13,038 bases of DNA. It comes from an uncultured Porphyromonadaceae bacterium (GTDB taxonomy: Bacteria; Bacteroidota; Bacteroidia; Bacteroidales; Muribaculaceae). The translations under genes were made by a program, and so were the position numbers. Positions 1 to 7,698 of this stretch are shown here, one piece after another (position 1 is the first letter of the stretch; the number at the start of each line of letters is the position of its first letter). The stretch spans positions 1 to 13,038 of the forward strand of contig CALKRW010000051.1 in NCBI GenBank assembly GCA_937989585.1, in the 5' to 3' direction. The notes under the pieces were generated by a model, which saw only the letters and a program-made list of their open reading frames with translations, was not told where the DNA came from and did not search any database.

Positions 1-2
1 AA

Positions 3-515
3 GTTAGAACTTATACAGGCAGGCTTCAATACGCTATCGCGGACGGTTGTACCCTTGGAGCAAACTGGAGGGGCTTTGATTTGAGCATGTTCTTCAACAG
101 CATCATCCGCGATGCATGGAACAATTCAAAATACTATACTGACTTCTTCCCTCTCTGGACAGGTAATCATGGCACACAACTTCTTGATGCAGCCAAAGCC
201 TATGAGAATTATCTTCAGACAGGATACTACAGTTCAGATGTGCCGGCTCCGACAGTCGACAACTCGAACAGTGAGAATGAAGGATCTCAATATTACATCG
301 AGGATGGCTCATTCCTTCGTCTGAAAACGCTGACGTTGGGATATACACTCCCCAAAAAGATTCAGGAAAAACTCTTCCTCAAAAACGCGCGAATATATTT
401 TCAGGCACAAAATGTATTTACAATCACCAAATATAGCGGAGCCGACCCGGAAGGTCTTGGGTATCCTTACGCACTTCCCCGCCAGTACACTTTTGGTATT
501 CAGTTCGGTTTCTAA
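3..515 (+). CDS. SusC-type TonB-dependent outer-membrane transporter, C-terminal part (5' end outside window)
   Basis: This is the final 170 codons of a SusC/RagA-family transporter, which imports oligosaccharides or other nutrients across the outer membrane with energy from TonB. The frame is open from base 3 with no start, so the gene begins upstream of the window. The piece holds the last beta-strands of the barrel: a GFDLSMFF strand, an Asp-rich loop, then the SFLRLKTLTLGYTLP strand typical of the family, the FQAQNVFTITKYSGADPE segment, and a final strand ending in Phe (GIQFGF), as outer-membrane barrel proteins usually do. The susD-like gene starts 21 bases downstream, the standard SusC-SusD operon order. 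The substrate cannot be inferred from this fragment. The family call is safe. Confidence 0.95.
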   Translation, partial: VRTYTGRLQYAIADGCTLGANWRGFDLSMFFNSIIRDAWNNSKYYTDFFPLWTGNHGTQLLDAAKAYENYLQTGYYSSDVPAPTVDNSNSENEGSQYYIEDGSFLRLKTLTLGYTLPKKIQEKLFLKNARIYFQAQNVFTITKYSGADPEGLGYPYALPRQYTFGIQFGF

Positions 516-536
516 CATTTAAAATTGATACTCCTA

Positions 537-2306
537 ATGAAACTTAAAAATATAATGGCGATAGCATTCGTTGCAATCAGTATCAGTTCATGCAGCGATG
601 ACTTTCTTCACAACGAGCCGCAAGGCCCCCTCTCCGACGCCAACATTAACGACCCCAAGGCAGCCGACCTCCTTGTATCAGGCGCATACGCTACTTTTGG
701 CTGTCGCTATGCCGATTCCAATGATCCTCATTTCTACTCCATCACCAACTGGGCTCATGGAGAAGTCCGCGCTGACAACGCCTACAAGGGCGGCGGTGGC
801 GAAACTGACATCTGGGAATTTCATGACATGGAAACTGCAAAACTTCAGCCGAACAACGGGCTCCTCGACGGCAAATGGTTCAATGTCTATTGCGGAATAT
901 CACGCTGCAACTCGGCTATCCGCGCCCTCCGCAAGATTGATGAGAGTGTCAACAAAGACATAAAGGCTCGCATCGCAGAGGTAAGTGTCATCCGTTCATT
1001 CTGGTATTTCGATCTCGTGCGTCAGTTCAACCGCATTCCCTATATGGATATCGACCTGCCCGAGACAGAATATGGGAATGTCCGAAATGATGAATACACA
1101 CGCGAACAGCATCTTGACAGAATAGCCAATGAACTTATGGCTGCCGCCAATGATCTTCCCGATCAACAGCCGGAGACAGGACGTATAAATCGCCGCTGCG
1201 CGCTCGCACTGGCCGCTAAAGTAAAACTCTATCAGGCATACGAAGAAGACCCGGAAACAAATGCGGTTGTAAACATCAACAAATCACTGCTTCAGGAAGT
1301 TGTCGATATCATAAATCAAATTAATGGTTATGACCTCCTCGAAGACTTTCAGCAACTCGATATGCTTGAATATGAGAATGGCTCTGAGTCTGTAATGGCC
1401 GTGCAGTTCTCTAAGGATGATGGATCCGGCAACGTCGGTCGTATAAACTGGGGAATTCTGCTCAACTCTATGACCGGACCCGGCTGTCCTTGGCAGGGTG
1501 ATGGATTCTTCCTTCCTTCGCAGGATCTTATCAATGCCTACCAGACCGATGAAAACGGACTGCCGGTATTCGACTACCAGAACTTTCCTGACTATGGTGT
1601 GGTAAAATTCAACGCTGATGGAAGTTATTACCTTGCCAATGTTGACGGCAATGTGGATCCTCGCCTCGACTTCGTTACCGGGCGACCAACCATAACATAT
1701 AAGACTTATAAAGAGAGTCCCTGTGGCCTTTGGGTAAGAAACTCCGACACCTATGGTTATAATAATACCAAACGGTTTTGGCTATCGCCTGAATCACCAG
1801 AAGCACAGCAAGGCTGGCCATGGGGTGCATCGGCTCTCAACTGGCAACTTATACGATATGCAGACTTGCTTCTTTACAAGGCAGAAGCCCTCATCGAGAT
1901 TGGTGGAAACGGACTTGAAGAGGCGCGTCAGCTTATCAATCGCGTGCGCTCGCGTGCAATGAACAGTAAATATGTCAAGGACTTCAACGACCCGTCGAAG
2001 GATGCCGCCAACTATAAGATTGGTCTTTATCCCGCCGCCGGCTGGACACAAGAATATGCCCGCAAGGCTCTCCGTACAGAAATGCGACTTGAAAAAGCCA
2101 TGGAAGGCGAACGCTTCTACGATCTTGTGCGATGGGGCATCGCCAAGGAGACAATGAATAATTACTTTGCTGCCGAGCGCGACAATCGCATGTATTATCA
2201 GAACGCATCTTTCGAGACCGGAGAAGAATACTTTGCAATTCCAACCGCCCAATATAACTTTTCTGGAGGCATATACACTCAGAACCCAGGCTATCCTGCT
2301 TTCTGA
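537..2306 (+). CDS. SusD/RagB-family nutrient-binding outer-membrane lipoprotein
   Basis: A 589-residue SusD-like surface lipoprotein that caps the SusC barrel and helps bind the imported ligand. I chose the ATG at 537; a TTG four codons upstream (525) also opens the frame but gives a poorer signal peptide. Residues 1-19 form a lipoprotein signal (Lys2 and Lys4, hydrophobic core, lipobox ISSC) with Cys19 as the lipidation site. It is followed by Ser-Asp-Asp, an acidic stretch like the surface-export signal of Bacteroidetes lipoproteins. The family hallmark FWYFDLVRQF lies at residues 155-164 in the TPR-like helices. Near the C-terminus are RQLINRVRSRA and RLEKAMEGERFYDLVRWG, both typical of the SusD C-terminal domain. 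The length is normal for the family. The gene sits directly behind the SusC-type gene and is followed by a strong terminator. No enzyme is encoded nearby, so the ligand is unknown. Confidence 0.96.
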   Translation: MKLKNIMAIAFVAISISSCSDDFLHNEPQGPLSDANINDPKAADLLVSGAYATFGCRYADSNDPHFYSITNWAHGEVRADNAYKGGGGETDIWEFHDMETAKLQPNNGLLDGKWFNVYCGISRCNSAIRALRKIDESVNKDIKARIAEVSVIRSFWYFDLVRQFNRIPYMDIDLPETEYGNVRNDEYTREQHLDRIANELMAAANDLPDQQPETGRINRRCALALAAKVKLYQAYEEDPETNAVVNINKSLLQEVVDIINQINGYDLLEDFQQLDMLEYENGSESVMAVQFSKDDGSGNVGRINWGILLNSMTGPGCPWQGDGFFLPSQDLINAYQTDENGLPVFDYQNFPDYGVVKFNADGSYYLANVDGNVDPRLDFVTGRPTITYKTYKESPCGLWVRNSDTYGYNNTKRFWLSPESPEAQQGWPWGASALNWQLIRYADLLLYKAEALIEIGGNGLEEARQLINRVRSRAMNSKYVKDFNDPSKDAANYKIGLYPAAGWTQEYARKALRTEMRLEKAMEGERFYDLVRWGIAKETMNNYFAAERDNRMYYQNASFETGEEYFAIPTAQYNFSGGIYTQNPGYPAF

Positions 2307-2406
2307 TCGATTAAATCCGGGTCTAGAATAGTCATGACAACATAGTGATTATAAGAAAGTATTGGTAAGATAATGATTGAAGGGTAAAAAGATTGGTGCT
2401 TAAGAC

Positions 2407-2439
2407 AAAGGGAAGCCGGATGCTGTCCGGCTTCCCTTT
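2407..2439 (+). terminator. Intrinsic terminator after the susC/susD operon
   Basis: A perfect 14-bp inverted repeat: 2407-2420 pairs with 2426-2439 around a 5-base loop (2421-2425). The stem is GC-rich in its middle, ends in CTTCCCTTT, and is followed by AT-rich sequence (GAATTTATA). It lies 100 bases after the susD-like stop. The AAAG/CTTT ends make it partly symmetrical, so it could also stop transcription arriving from the - strand. Confidence 0.85.
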
Positions 2440-2470
2440 GAATTTATATGAATCTTATATTGCTATTCGA

Positions 2471-2494
2471 ACCATCGCCTAACCGGCGATTGGT
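2471..2494 (-). terminator. Possible weak hairpin terminator behind the small winged-helix-like gene
   Basis: ACCATCGCC (2471-2479) pairs with GGCGAT-GGT (2485-2494) around a 5-base loop, with one bulged T at 2491. It lies about 70 bases beyond the stop of the - strand gene at 2567-2743. Neither side has a clear T-run, so termination is a guess. Apart from this hairpin and the one at 2407-2439, I see nothing in the 260-base gap 2307-2566. Confidence 0.25.
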
Positions 2495-2566
2495 GCTTCA
2501 ACTAAAACAAGTTTTTCTTTCTGAGCAGTTGTATTACAATCCTCATGCGTCATATTTGCCTGAATA

Positions 2567-2743
2567 TCAGGCGGGGGTCCATTTGCAGCGGACCGGGGAA
2601 ACAATCGCTCCTTCTTTCTTGAGTTGAGCGAAGACTTTGTCGACAACCTTTCGGTCAAGACCGGTAAGTTCGGCTACCTTGCCGGCATTCACGGGCTCGC
2701 CGGCCTTGCGCATTGCATCTAGAATAATGTTTTTCTCGTCCAT
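2567..2743 (-). CDS. Small winged-helix-like (MarR-like) DNA-binding protein, 58 aa
   Basis: A short ORF read from the ATG at 2743 to a TGA at 2567, encoding 58 residues. It begins MDEKNIILDAMRKAGEPV and continues through GKVAELTGLDRKVVDKVF to AQLKKEGAIVSPVRCKWTPA. The pattern is a helix, then a helix-turn-helix (about 20-43, with TGLDRKVVDKV as the likely recognition helix), then a short wing-like strand pair around 45-56. This fits a minimal winged-helix domain, a type seen as stand-alone small proteins in Bacteroidetes. Base and codon use resemble neighbouring genes, and there is a plausible AT-rich upstream region (2744-2780). It lies 102 bases beyond the dnaK stop on the same strand, behind the dnaK terminator, so it probably has its own promoter or depends on readthrough. 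The target is unknown. The coding call is likely, the DNA-binding role inferred. Confidence 0.72.
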   Translation of the reverse strand: MDEKNIILDAMRKAGEPVNAGKVAELTGLDRKVVDKVFAQLKKEGAIVSPVRCKWTPA

Positions 2744-2780
2744 AGTTTTTCAATATATTTTGTTATTAAAATTTCTTTGG

Positions 2781-2818
2781 AAAAATCAGACAGCCGACCA
2801 CATCCGCAGCCGGCTGTC
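2781..2818 (-). terminator. Intrinsic terminator after dnaK
   Basis: GACAGCCG (2789-2796) and CGGCTGTC (2811-2818) form a perfect 8-bp stem with a 14-base loop. Read on the - strand, the stem is followed by TGATTTTTCC, a T-run in the right place for rho-independent termination. It lies 27 bases beyond the dnaK stop codon. Confidence 0.8.
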
Positions 2819-2845
2819 CGTGTCATATCATCGCGTCCGTCAGGT

Positions 2846-4756
2846 TTACTTGACCTCCTCGAAGTCGACGTCGGTGACGGTGTCATCGTGGCCGGGAGCT
2901 GATGAACCTGCACCGGGGTTGGGTGCGCCGGCTCCGGGCTGTGCGCCCTGCTGGGCCTGTGCGTTGAGGATATCCTGCTGGGCTGCGCCGAAAGTTGTCT
3001 CGATTTCCTTGATTGCGGCATCGATGGCAGCGATGTCCTGAGCCTTGTGGGCTTCCTTCAGTTTGTCGACAGCGGCCTGGATAGCGGCTTTCTTGTCAGC
3101 GGGAATCTTATCGCCGAGTTCGCTGAGCTGCTTCTCGGTCTGGAAGATGATGCCGTCGGCCTGGTTGAGTTTGTCGATGCGCTCTTTCTCCTTGCGGTCG
3201 GCCTCGGCGTTTGCGGCGGCCTCATCCTTCATGCGCTGGATCTCGGCGTCGGTAAGACCGGACGATGCCTCGATACGGATTGACTGCTCCTTGCCGGTGG
3301 CCTTGTCTTTTGCGGTTACGTTGAGGATGCCGTTTGCGTCAATCTCGAATGTAACCTCGATCTGAGGAATGCCACGTGGCGCGGGGGCGATGCCGTCGAG
3401 GTGGAACTTGCCGAGGAGTTTGTCATCCTTTGCCATGGGACGCTCGCCCTGGAGGACATTAATCTCGACGGAAGGCTGGTTGTCGGCCGCGGTGGAGAAT
3501 GTCTCGCTCTTGCGGGTAGGAATTGTAGTGTTGGCCTCGATAAGTTTGGTCATCACGCCGCCGAGAGTCTCGATACCGACCGACAGGGGAACAACGTCGA
3601 GCAGAAGGACGTCCTTGACATCGCCGGAGAGGACACCACCCTGGATTGCGGCGCCGATAGCGACAACCTCGTCGGGGTTGACATTCTTCGAGGGTGCCTT
3701 GCCGAAGAATTTCTCAACGAGAGCCTGAACGGCCGGAATACGGGTGGAACCGCCTACGAGGATGACCTCGTCGATGTCCTTGGTTGTCATGCCGGCATCC
3801 TTGAGAGCCTGCTCGCAGGGACCAAGGCACTTGTTGATGAGTTTGTCGGCAAGCTGCTCGAATTTCGCACGGGTGAGGTTCTTGACGAGGTGCTTTGGCA
3901 CACCGTTGACTGGCATTATGTAGGGAAGGTTGATCTCGGTGGAAGTAGTCGAGGAAAGTTCGATTTTTGCTTTCTCGGCAGCCTCACGCAGACGCTGCAG
4001 GGCCATGGGGTCCTGACGGAGGTCAACGCCTTCCTCGCGCTGGAACTCGTCAGCCAGCCAGTCGATGATAACCTGGTCGAAGTCGTCGCCGCCGAGGTGT
4101 GTGTCGCCGTTGGTGGCCTTAACCTCGAAGACGCCGTCGCCAAGCTCGAGGATTGAGATATCGAATGTACCGCCACCGAGGTCGAAGACTGCGATCTTCT
4201 CGTCCTTGCCGGCCTTGTCAAGACCATAGGCGAGGGCTGCGGCAGTAGGCTCGTTTACGATACGGCGAACCTTGAGGCCTGCAATCTCGCCGGCTTCCTT
4301 GGTGGCCTGACGCTGTGAGTCGTTGAAGTATGCGGGAACAGTGATGACTGCCTCGGTTACGGTCTGGCCGAGATAGTCCTCGGCGGTCTTCTTCATCTTC
4401 TGGAGAATCATTGCCGAGATTTCCTGAGGTGTGTATGTACGGCCGTCAATGTCGATACGGGGGGTGTTGTTGTCACCACGGACAACCTTATAGGGAACAC
4501 GCTCGATCTCGTTCTTCACCTGGTCGTAAGTCTCGCCCATGAAGCGCTTGATAGAGTAGATGGTACGTGTGGGGTTTGTGACAGCCTGACGTTTGGCGGG
4601 GTCGCCGACCTTACGTTCGCCGCCGTCAACGAATGCTACAACCGAAGGAGTCGTGTTGCGGCCTTCGCTGTTAGGAATGACAACAGGGTCGTTGCCTTCG
4701 AGAACTGCGACACATGAGTTGGTAGTGCCGAGGTCGATACCGATAATTTTTGCCAT
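2846..4756 (-). CDS. dnaK: Molecular chaperone DnaK (Hsp70)
   Basis: A full-length 636-residue Hsp70, the cytoplasmic ATP-driven chaperone that works with DnaJ and GrpE in folding and stress recovery. The ATPase domain (about 1-385) opens with GIDLGTTNSCVAV, the phosphate-1 motif, and contains the DLGGGTFDIS phosphate-2 motif, ILVGGSTRIPAVQ and NPDEVVAIGAA. The conserved linker LLLDVVPLSVGIETLGG leads into the beta-sandwich substrate-binding domain (about 395-505), followed by an alpha-helical lid rich in Lys and Glu. A Gln/Gly/Pro/Ala-rich disordered tail ends in DVDFEEVK, the usual bacterial DnaK terminus. Codon use is strongly biased, as expected for a highly expressed gene. No dnaJ or grpE is adjacent. 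The gene stands between two terminators, so it is probably monocistronic. No CIRCE operator is visible upstream. Confidence 0.99.
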   Translation of the reverse strand: MAKIIGIDLGTTNSCVAVLEGNDPVVIPNSEGRNTTPSVVAFVDGGERKVGDPAKRQAVTNPTRTIYSIKRFMGETYDQVKNEIERVPYKVVRGDNNTPRIDIDGRTYTPQEISAMILQKMKKTAEDYLGQTVTEAVITVPAYFNDSQRQATKEAGEIAGLKVRRIVNEPTAAALAYGLDKAGKDEKIAVFDLGGGTFDISILELGDGVFEVKATNGDTHLGGDDFDQVIIDWLADEFQREEGVDLRQDPMALQRLREAAEKAKIELSSTTSTEINLPYIMPVNGVPKHLVKNLTRAKFEQLADKLINKCLGPCEQALKDAGMTTKDIDEVILVGGSTRIPAVQALVEKFFGKAPSKNVNPDEVVAIGAAIQGGVLSGDVKDVLLLDVVPLSVGIETLGGVMTKLIEANTTIPTRKSETFSTAADNQPSVEINVLQGERPMAKDDKLLGKFHLDGIAPAPRGIPQIEVTFEIDANGILNVTAKDKATGKEQSIRIEASSGLTDAEIQRMKDEAAANAEADRKEKERIDKLNQADGIIFQTEKQLSELGDKIPADKKAAIQAAVDKLKEAHKAQDIAAIDAAIKEIETTFGAAQQDILNAQAQQGAQPGAGAPNPGAGSSAPGHDDTVTDVDFEEVK

Positions 4757-4814
4757 AATAGTTGAAAATTTAGTAGTTATGTATTTTGTTGTTATTAATC
4801 ATTATTGTTGAAGC

Positions 4815-4881
4815 GGAATATTTTTTGAATGGATTCCGACGCTCACGGAATCGTGATGCCGCCGGATGTCCGTTCCGATTC
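4815..4881 (-). promoter_or_regulatory. Repeated GGAATC/GATTCC segments upstream of dnaK, possible leader structure
   Basis: Upstream of dnaK, GATTCCG (4832-4838) pairs perfectly with CGGAATC (4846-4852) around a 7-base loop. GGAAT at 4815-4819 could pair instead with ATTCC at 4833-4837, and GAATCG at 4848-4853 with CGATTC at 4876-4881. These alternatives exclude one another. The element lies 60-125 bases before the dnaK start in an AT-rich stretch that must also hold the promoter, although I could not place a convincing TAnnTTTG there. Whether the repeats are transcribed is unknown. They could be a leader structure, a protein-binding site or chance. Confidence 0.25.
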
Positions 4882-4892
4882 ACACAACATAA

Positions 4893-4928
4893 TAACAAAC
4901 CCCGTGCCAAAAATGTTGTCACGGGGTT
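4893..4928 (-). terminator. Intrinsic terminator of the hut operon
   Basis: AACCCCGTG (4898-4906) and CACGGGGTT (4920-4928) form a perfect 9-bp stem with a 13-base loop. Read on the - strand, the stem runs into GGGGTTTGTTATTATG, a T-rich tail. It lies 77 bases beyond the hutI stop and before the dnaK promoter region, so it separates the hut operon from dnaK. Confidence 0.8.
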
Positions 4929-5005
4929 ACAAAATAGGCAATCAGCCTTTTAGGGCTTTGCGCCGTCTGCCAAAATGACATACGGCGTGATATGTTGCGC
5001 GGCAG

Positions 5006-6181
5006 TCATTCCGTAATCACTCTGCCATTGAGGATATGGCAGGCGATGAACGGCGTGTTGTACCGGTATGGTATCGCGTTCAGCGGCAGTCGGGAAATGA
5101 TGATGTTGGCACGGCATCCCGGAGCAAGCCTTCCGTGAGTCCGTGCAAGATCCATGGCGGCGGCGCCGGTCTCAGTACAGCATGTCAGGGCCTGAGCCGG
5201 AGTGAGTCTCATCTTTATACATCCGAGCGCCCAGACGAAACGCATGTCGCCCGAGGGCGACGAGCCGGGATTGTAGTCCGATGCGAGTGCCACGCGGCAG
5301 CCTTTCGAAAGGGCGCGACGTGCCGGTGCATAAGGCATCCCGAGGAAGAAACTTGCTCCGGGCAGCATGGTGGCTATGGTGTCCGATCCGGCAAGCAAGG
5401 CCAGTTCCTCATCGCCTGCCTGCTCCAGGTGGTCGACCGAAACAGCGTGATGGCTGACTCCAACGGAGGTTCCTCCGCTGGCGGCAAGTTCGTCGGCATG
5501 GATCTTGGGCCTAAGTCCGTACCGAGCCGAGGCCTCGAGTATATCGGCGGTCTCCTGAGGCGTGAAGAATCCACGGTCACAGAACACGTCAACGAAGTCG
5601 GCAAGCCCCTCTGCCGCGACAGCAGGAAGCATGTCATCAATTATATGACGGACGTATTCGCCCTGACGGCCAACGTAGGCGCGCCCCACGGCATGTGCTC
5701 CCAGGAATGTCGCCCTGACAGTCATCGGAGACGCCTCGGAGATACGGGCTATGACGCGTAACATCTTGAGTTCATCGGGCAAGGTCAGGCCATAACCGCT
5801 CTTGATCTCGATGGCGCCTGTACCCTTGCGCATCACTTCGTCAGCACGTTCCATCGACTGACGGAACAATTCATCTTCCGGGGTCTCATGAAGACGGTCC
5901 GCACTGTTGAGTATGCCTCCGCCGCGTGCCGCTATCTCCTCGTAAGTCAATCCGTTGATTTTATCGAGGAATTCGCCGTGTCGGCTGCCGGCATAGACTA
6001 TGTGTGTATGCGAGTCGCAGAACGAGGGAATGGCCGTACCACCGCGGGCATCGATTATCTCGCTGTCCGAAGGGCACTCCGACATGGGGCCCATTGCGGC
6101 TATAGTCTCGCCTTCGGTCCTCAGCCATGCGGGTTCCACGCAGTCATAACCGAATATCTCGGCGATATTTGTAATAATCAT
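5006..6181 (-). CDS. hutI: Imidazolonepropionase
   Basis: HutI hydrolyses 4-imidazolone-5-propionate to N-formimino-L-glutamate, the third step of histidine breakdown, in the cytoplasm. It is a metal-dependent amidohydrolase. Numbered from the ATG at 6181 (391 residues), the His-X-His metal pair is H58/H60 in DSHTHIVYAG. KIHADELAASGG carries the third metal His (H228) and ALASDYNPGSSP the metal Asp (D302); their 74-residue spacing is close to that of characterised HutI enzymes. GTGAIEIKSGYGL and FLGAHAVGRAY are further family motifs. An in-frame TTG at 6190 would add three residues, but the ATG is the likelier start and leaves a 13-base gap after hutH. It is the last gene of the ftcD-hutU-hutH-hutI operon. 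The N-terminus is slightly shorter than in many homologues. Confidence 0.97.
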   Translation of the reverse strand: MIITNIAEIFGYDCVEPAWLRTEGETIAAMGPMSECPSDSEIIDARGGTAIPSFCDSHTHIVYAGSRHGEFLDKINGLTYEEIAARGGGILNSADRLHETPEDELFRQSMERADEVMRKGTGAIEIKSGYGLTLPDELKMLRVIARISEASPMTVRATFLGAHAVGRAYVGRQGEYVRHIIDDMLPAVAAEGLADFVDVFCDRGFFTPQETADILEASARYGLRPKIHADELAASGGTSVGVSHHAVSVDHLEQAGDEELALLAGSDTIATMLPGASFFLGMPYAPARRALSKGCRVALASDYNPGSSPSGDMRFVWALGCIKMRLTPAQALTCCTETGAAAMDLARTHGRLAPGCRANIIISRLPLNAIPYRYNTPFIACHILNGRVITE

Positions 6182-6194
6182 AGTCGGCAACTAT

Positions 6195-7676
6195 TTATCT
6201 GCGCAGGAACTCGACCGTAGCCTCGATAAGCGGCGAGAATACCGAATCGTTGACAATGAAGGGGACGACCTGCCTGTACTCGGCGTGCCATGCCTCAAGA
6301 GCGGGCGACGAATGGAGCGGACGCCTGAATTCCAGTGCCTGCGCGGCGTTCATAAGTTCTATGGCAAGGACGCGCCGGCAGTTGTCAGTCACCTGAACAA
6401 GCTTCGTCGCACTGTTACCACCCATAGACACATGGTCTTCCTGTCCCTGCGACGAGGGGATGCTGACACAGCTGGTGGGCCAGCAGAGTCCCTTGTTCTG
6501 ATTGATTATCGAAGCGGCGGCGTACTGCGGAATCATGAAACCGCTGTTCAGGCCGGGATTGGCGACAAGGAACGATGGCAGTCCGCGCGCTCCGGAAATC
6601 AGACGGTAGACACGGCGCTCCGAGATGTTCGCCAGTTCGGACATGGCGATGCACAGATAGTCCATCGGTATGGCAATCGGCTCGCCATGGAAATTGCCGG
6701 CGGAGACAACCATGTCGAGGTCGGGGAATACCATGGGATTGTCTGTCGGACTGTTGATTTCTATCTCGATGACATTACGGACATAGTTGAATGCGTCCTT
6801 CACGGCTCCATGCACCTGCGGCATGCAACGGAACGAGTACGGATCCTGGACATGCTTCTTCGGCTGACGTATAAGCTCACTGCCTTCGAGCCAGCCGCGC
6901 ACGGCACGCGCTGTGGCTAGTTGTCCGGGATGGGCACGGACTATGTGTACCTCGTCGACAAAAGGCTCTATGCGGCCGTCGAATGCATCAAGACTCATCG
7001 CTCCGATCTTGTCGGCAAGTTCGATGAGTCTTTCAGCGTCAAGCAGTGCATGAACAGCGTTCGACGCCATGAACTGTGTGCCGTTGAGCAAAGCGAGTCC
7101 TTCCTTCGAGGCAAGACGTATAGGCTTCATGCCAAGTTTCTTTAGAACCTCAGCCGAAGGACGCACCTTACCTTTATAATATACATTCCCGAGACCCAAC
7201 AGGGGCAGACACATGTTGGCAAGAGGAGCAAGGTCTCCAGAAGCGCCAAGAGACCCGAGACGGTAAACGACTGGATAGACGCCGAGATTGAAGAAGTCGA
7301 GAAGACGCTGCACTGTCTGGAGTTGTGCGCCGGAATTGCCGTAACTCAGGCTCTGGGCCTTGAGCAGAAGCATGATGCGTACAATCTGTGGATCAAGCAT
7401 CTCGCCAAGTCCGCATGAATGGCTCTTGACAAGGTTCTCCTGAAGCGTGGCAAGCCCATCGGCCGGAACCGAGACATTGCAAAGCGAGCCGAAACCAGTG
7501 GTGACTCCATAAATAGGCCCGTCCGAGCGTTCGATTTTCTCATCGAGATACTTGCGGCATCGCTCTATACGTTTTATGGCCTCATCCGAAAGTTCAACCT
7601 TGACATCGTTGTCAAGTATTTCACGCAACTGCGAAAGCGACAAATGCTGGCGTGGGGCAATCTGATATTTTTTCAT
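6195..7676 (-). CDS. hutH: Histidine ammonia-lyase
   Basis: HutH removes ammonia from L-histidine to give trans-urocanate, the first and committing step of the pathway. The 493-residue length is near the family norm (about 500). The catalytic MIO cofactor forms from Ala145-Ser146-Gly147 in the segment RLGSLGASGDLAPLANM. Other family signatures are YGVTTGFGSL (about 56-64), where the Tyr is catalytic, SYGNSGAQ, and NSPTDNPMVF in the C-terminal half. Towards the end, QEDHVSMGGNSATK matches the conserved segment of histidine lyases rather than phenylalanine or tyrosine lyases, and the three other hut genes make that specificity nearly certain. It starts at an ATG 22 bases after the hutU stop, without a clear Shine-Dalgarno sequence. 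Confidence 0.98.
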   Translation of the reverse strand: MKKYQIAPRQHLSLSQLREILDNDVKVELSDEAIKRIERCRKYLDEKIERSDGPIYGVTTGFGSLCNVSVPADGLATLQENLVKSHSCGLGEMLDPQIVRIMLLLKAQSLSYGNSGAQLQTVQRLLDFFNLGVYPVVYRLGSLGASGDLAPLANMCLPLLGLGNVYYKGKVRPSAEVLKKLGMKPIRLASKEGLALLNGTQFMASNAVHALLDAERLIELADKIGAMSLDAFDGRIEPFVDEVHIVRAHPGQLATARAVRGWLEGSELIRQPKKHVQDPYSFRCMPQVHGAVKDAFNYVRNVIEIEINSPTDNPMVFPDLDMVVSAGNFHGEPIAIPMDYLCIAMSELANISERRVYRLISGARGLPSFLVANPGLNSGFMIPQYAAASIINQNKGLCWPTSCVSIPSSQGQEDHVSMGGNSATKLVQVTDNCRRVLAIELMNAAQALEFRRPLHSSPALEAWHAEYRQVVPFIVNDSVFSPLIEATVEFLRR

Positions 7677-7698
7677 ATTTATCTTTAAGGTATTGTTT

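Noticed and set aside
3401..4156. A 251-codon + strand frame opposite dnaK
   Set aside because: It lies wholly antisense to an unmistakable dnaK. Long antisense frames are common across hsp70 genes because of strong codon bias, and its protein shows no domain.
4757..4900. A CIRCE heat-shock operator upstream of dnaK
   Set aside because: Searched by eye for TTAGCACTC and GAGTGCTAA on both strands; neither half is present.
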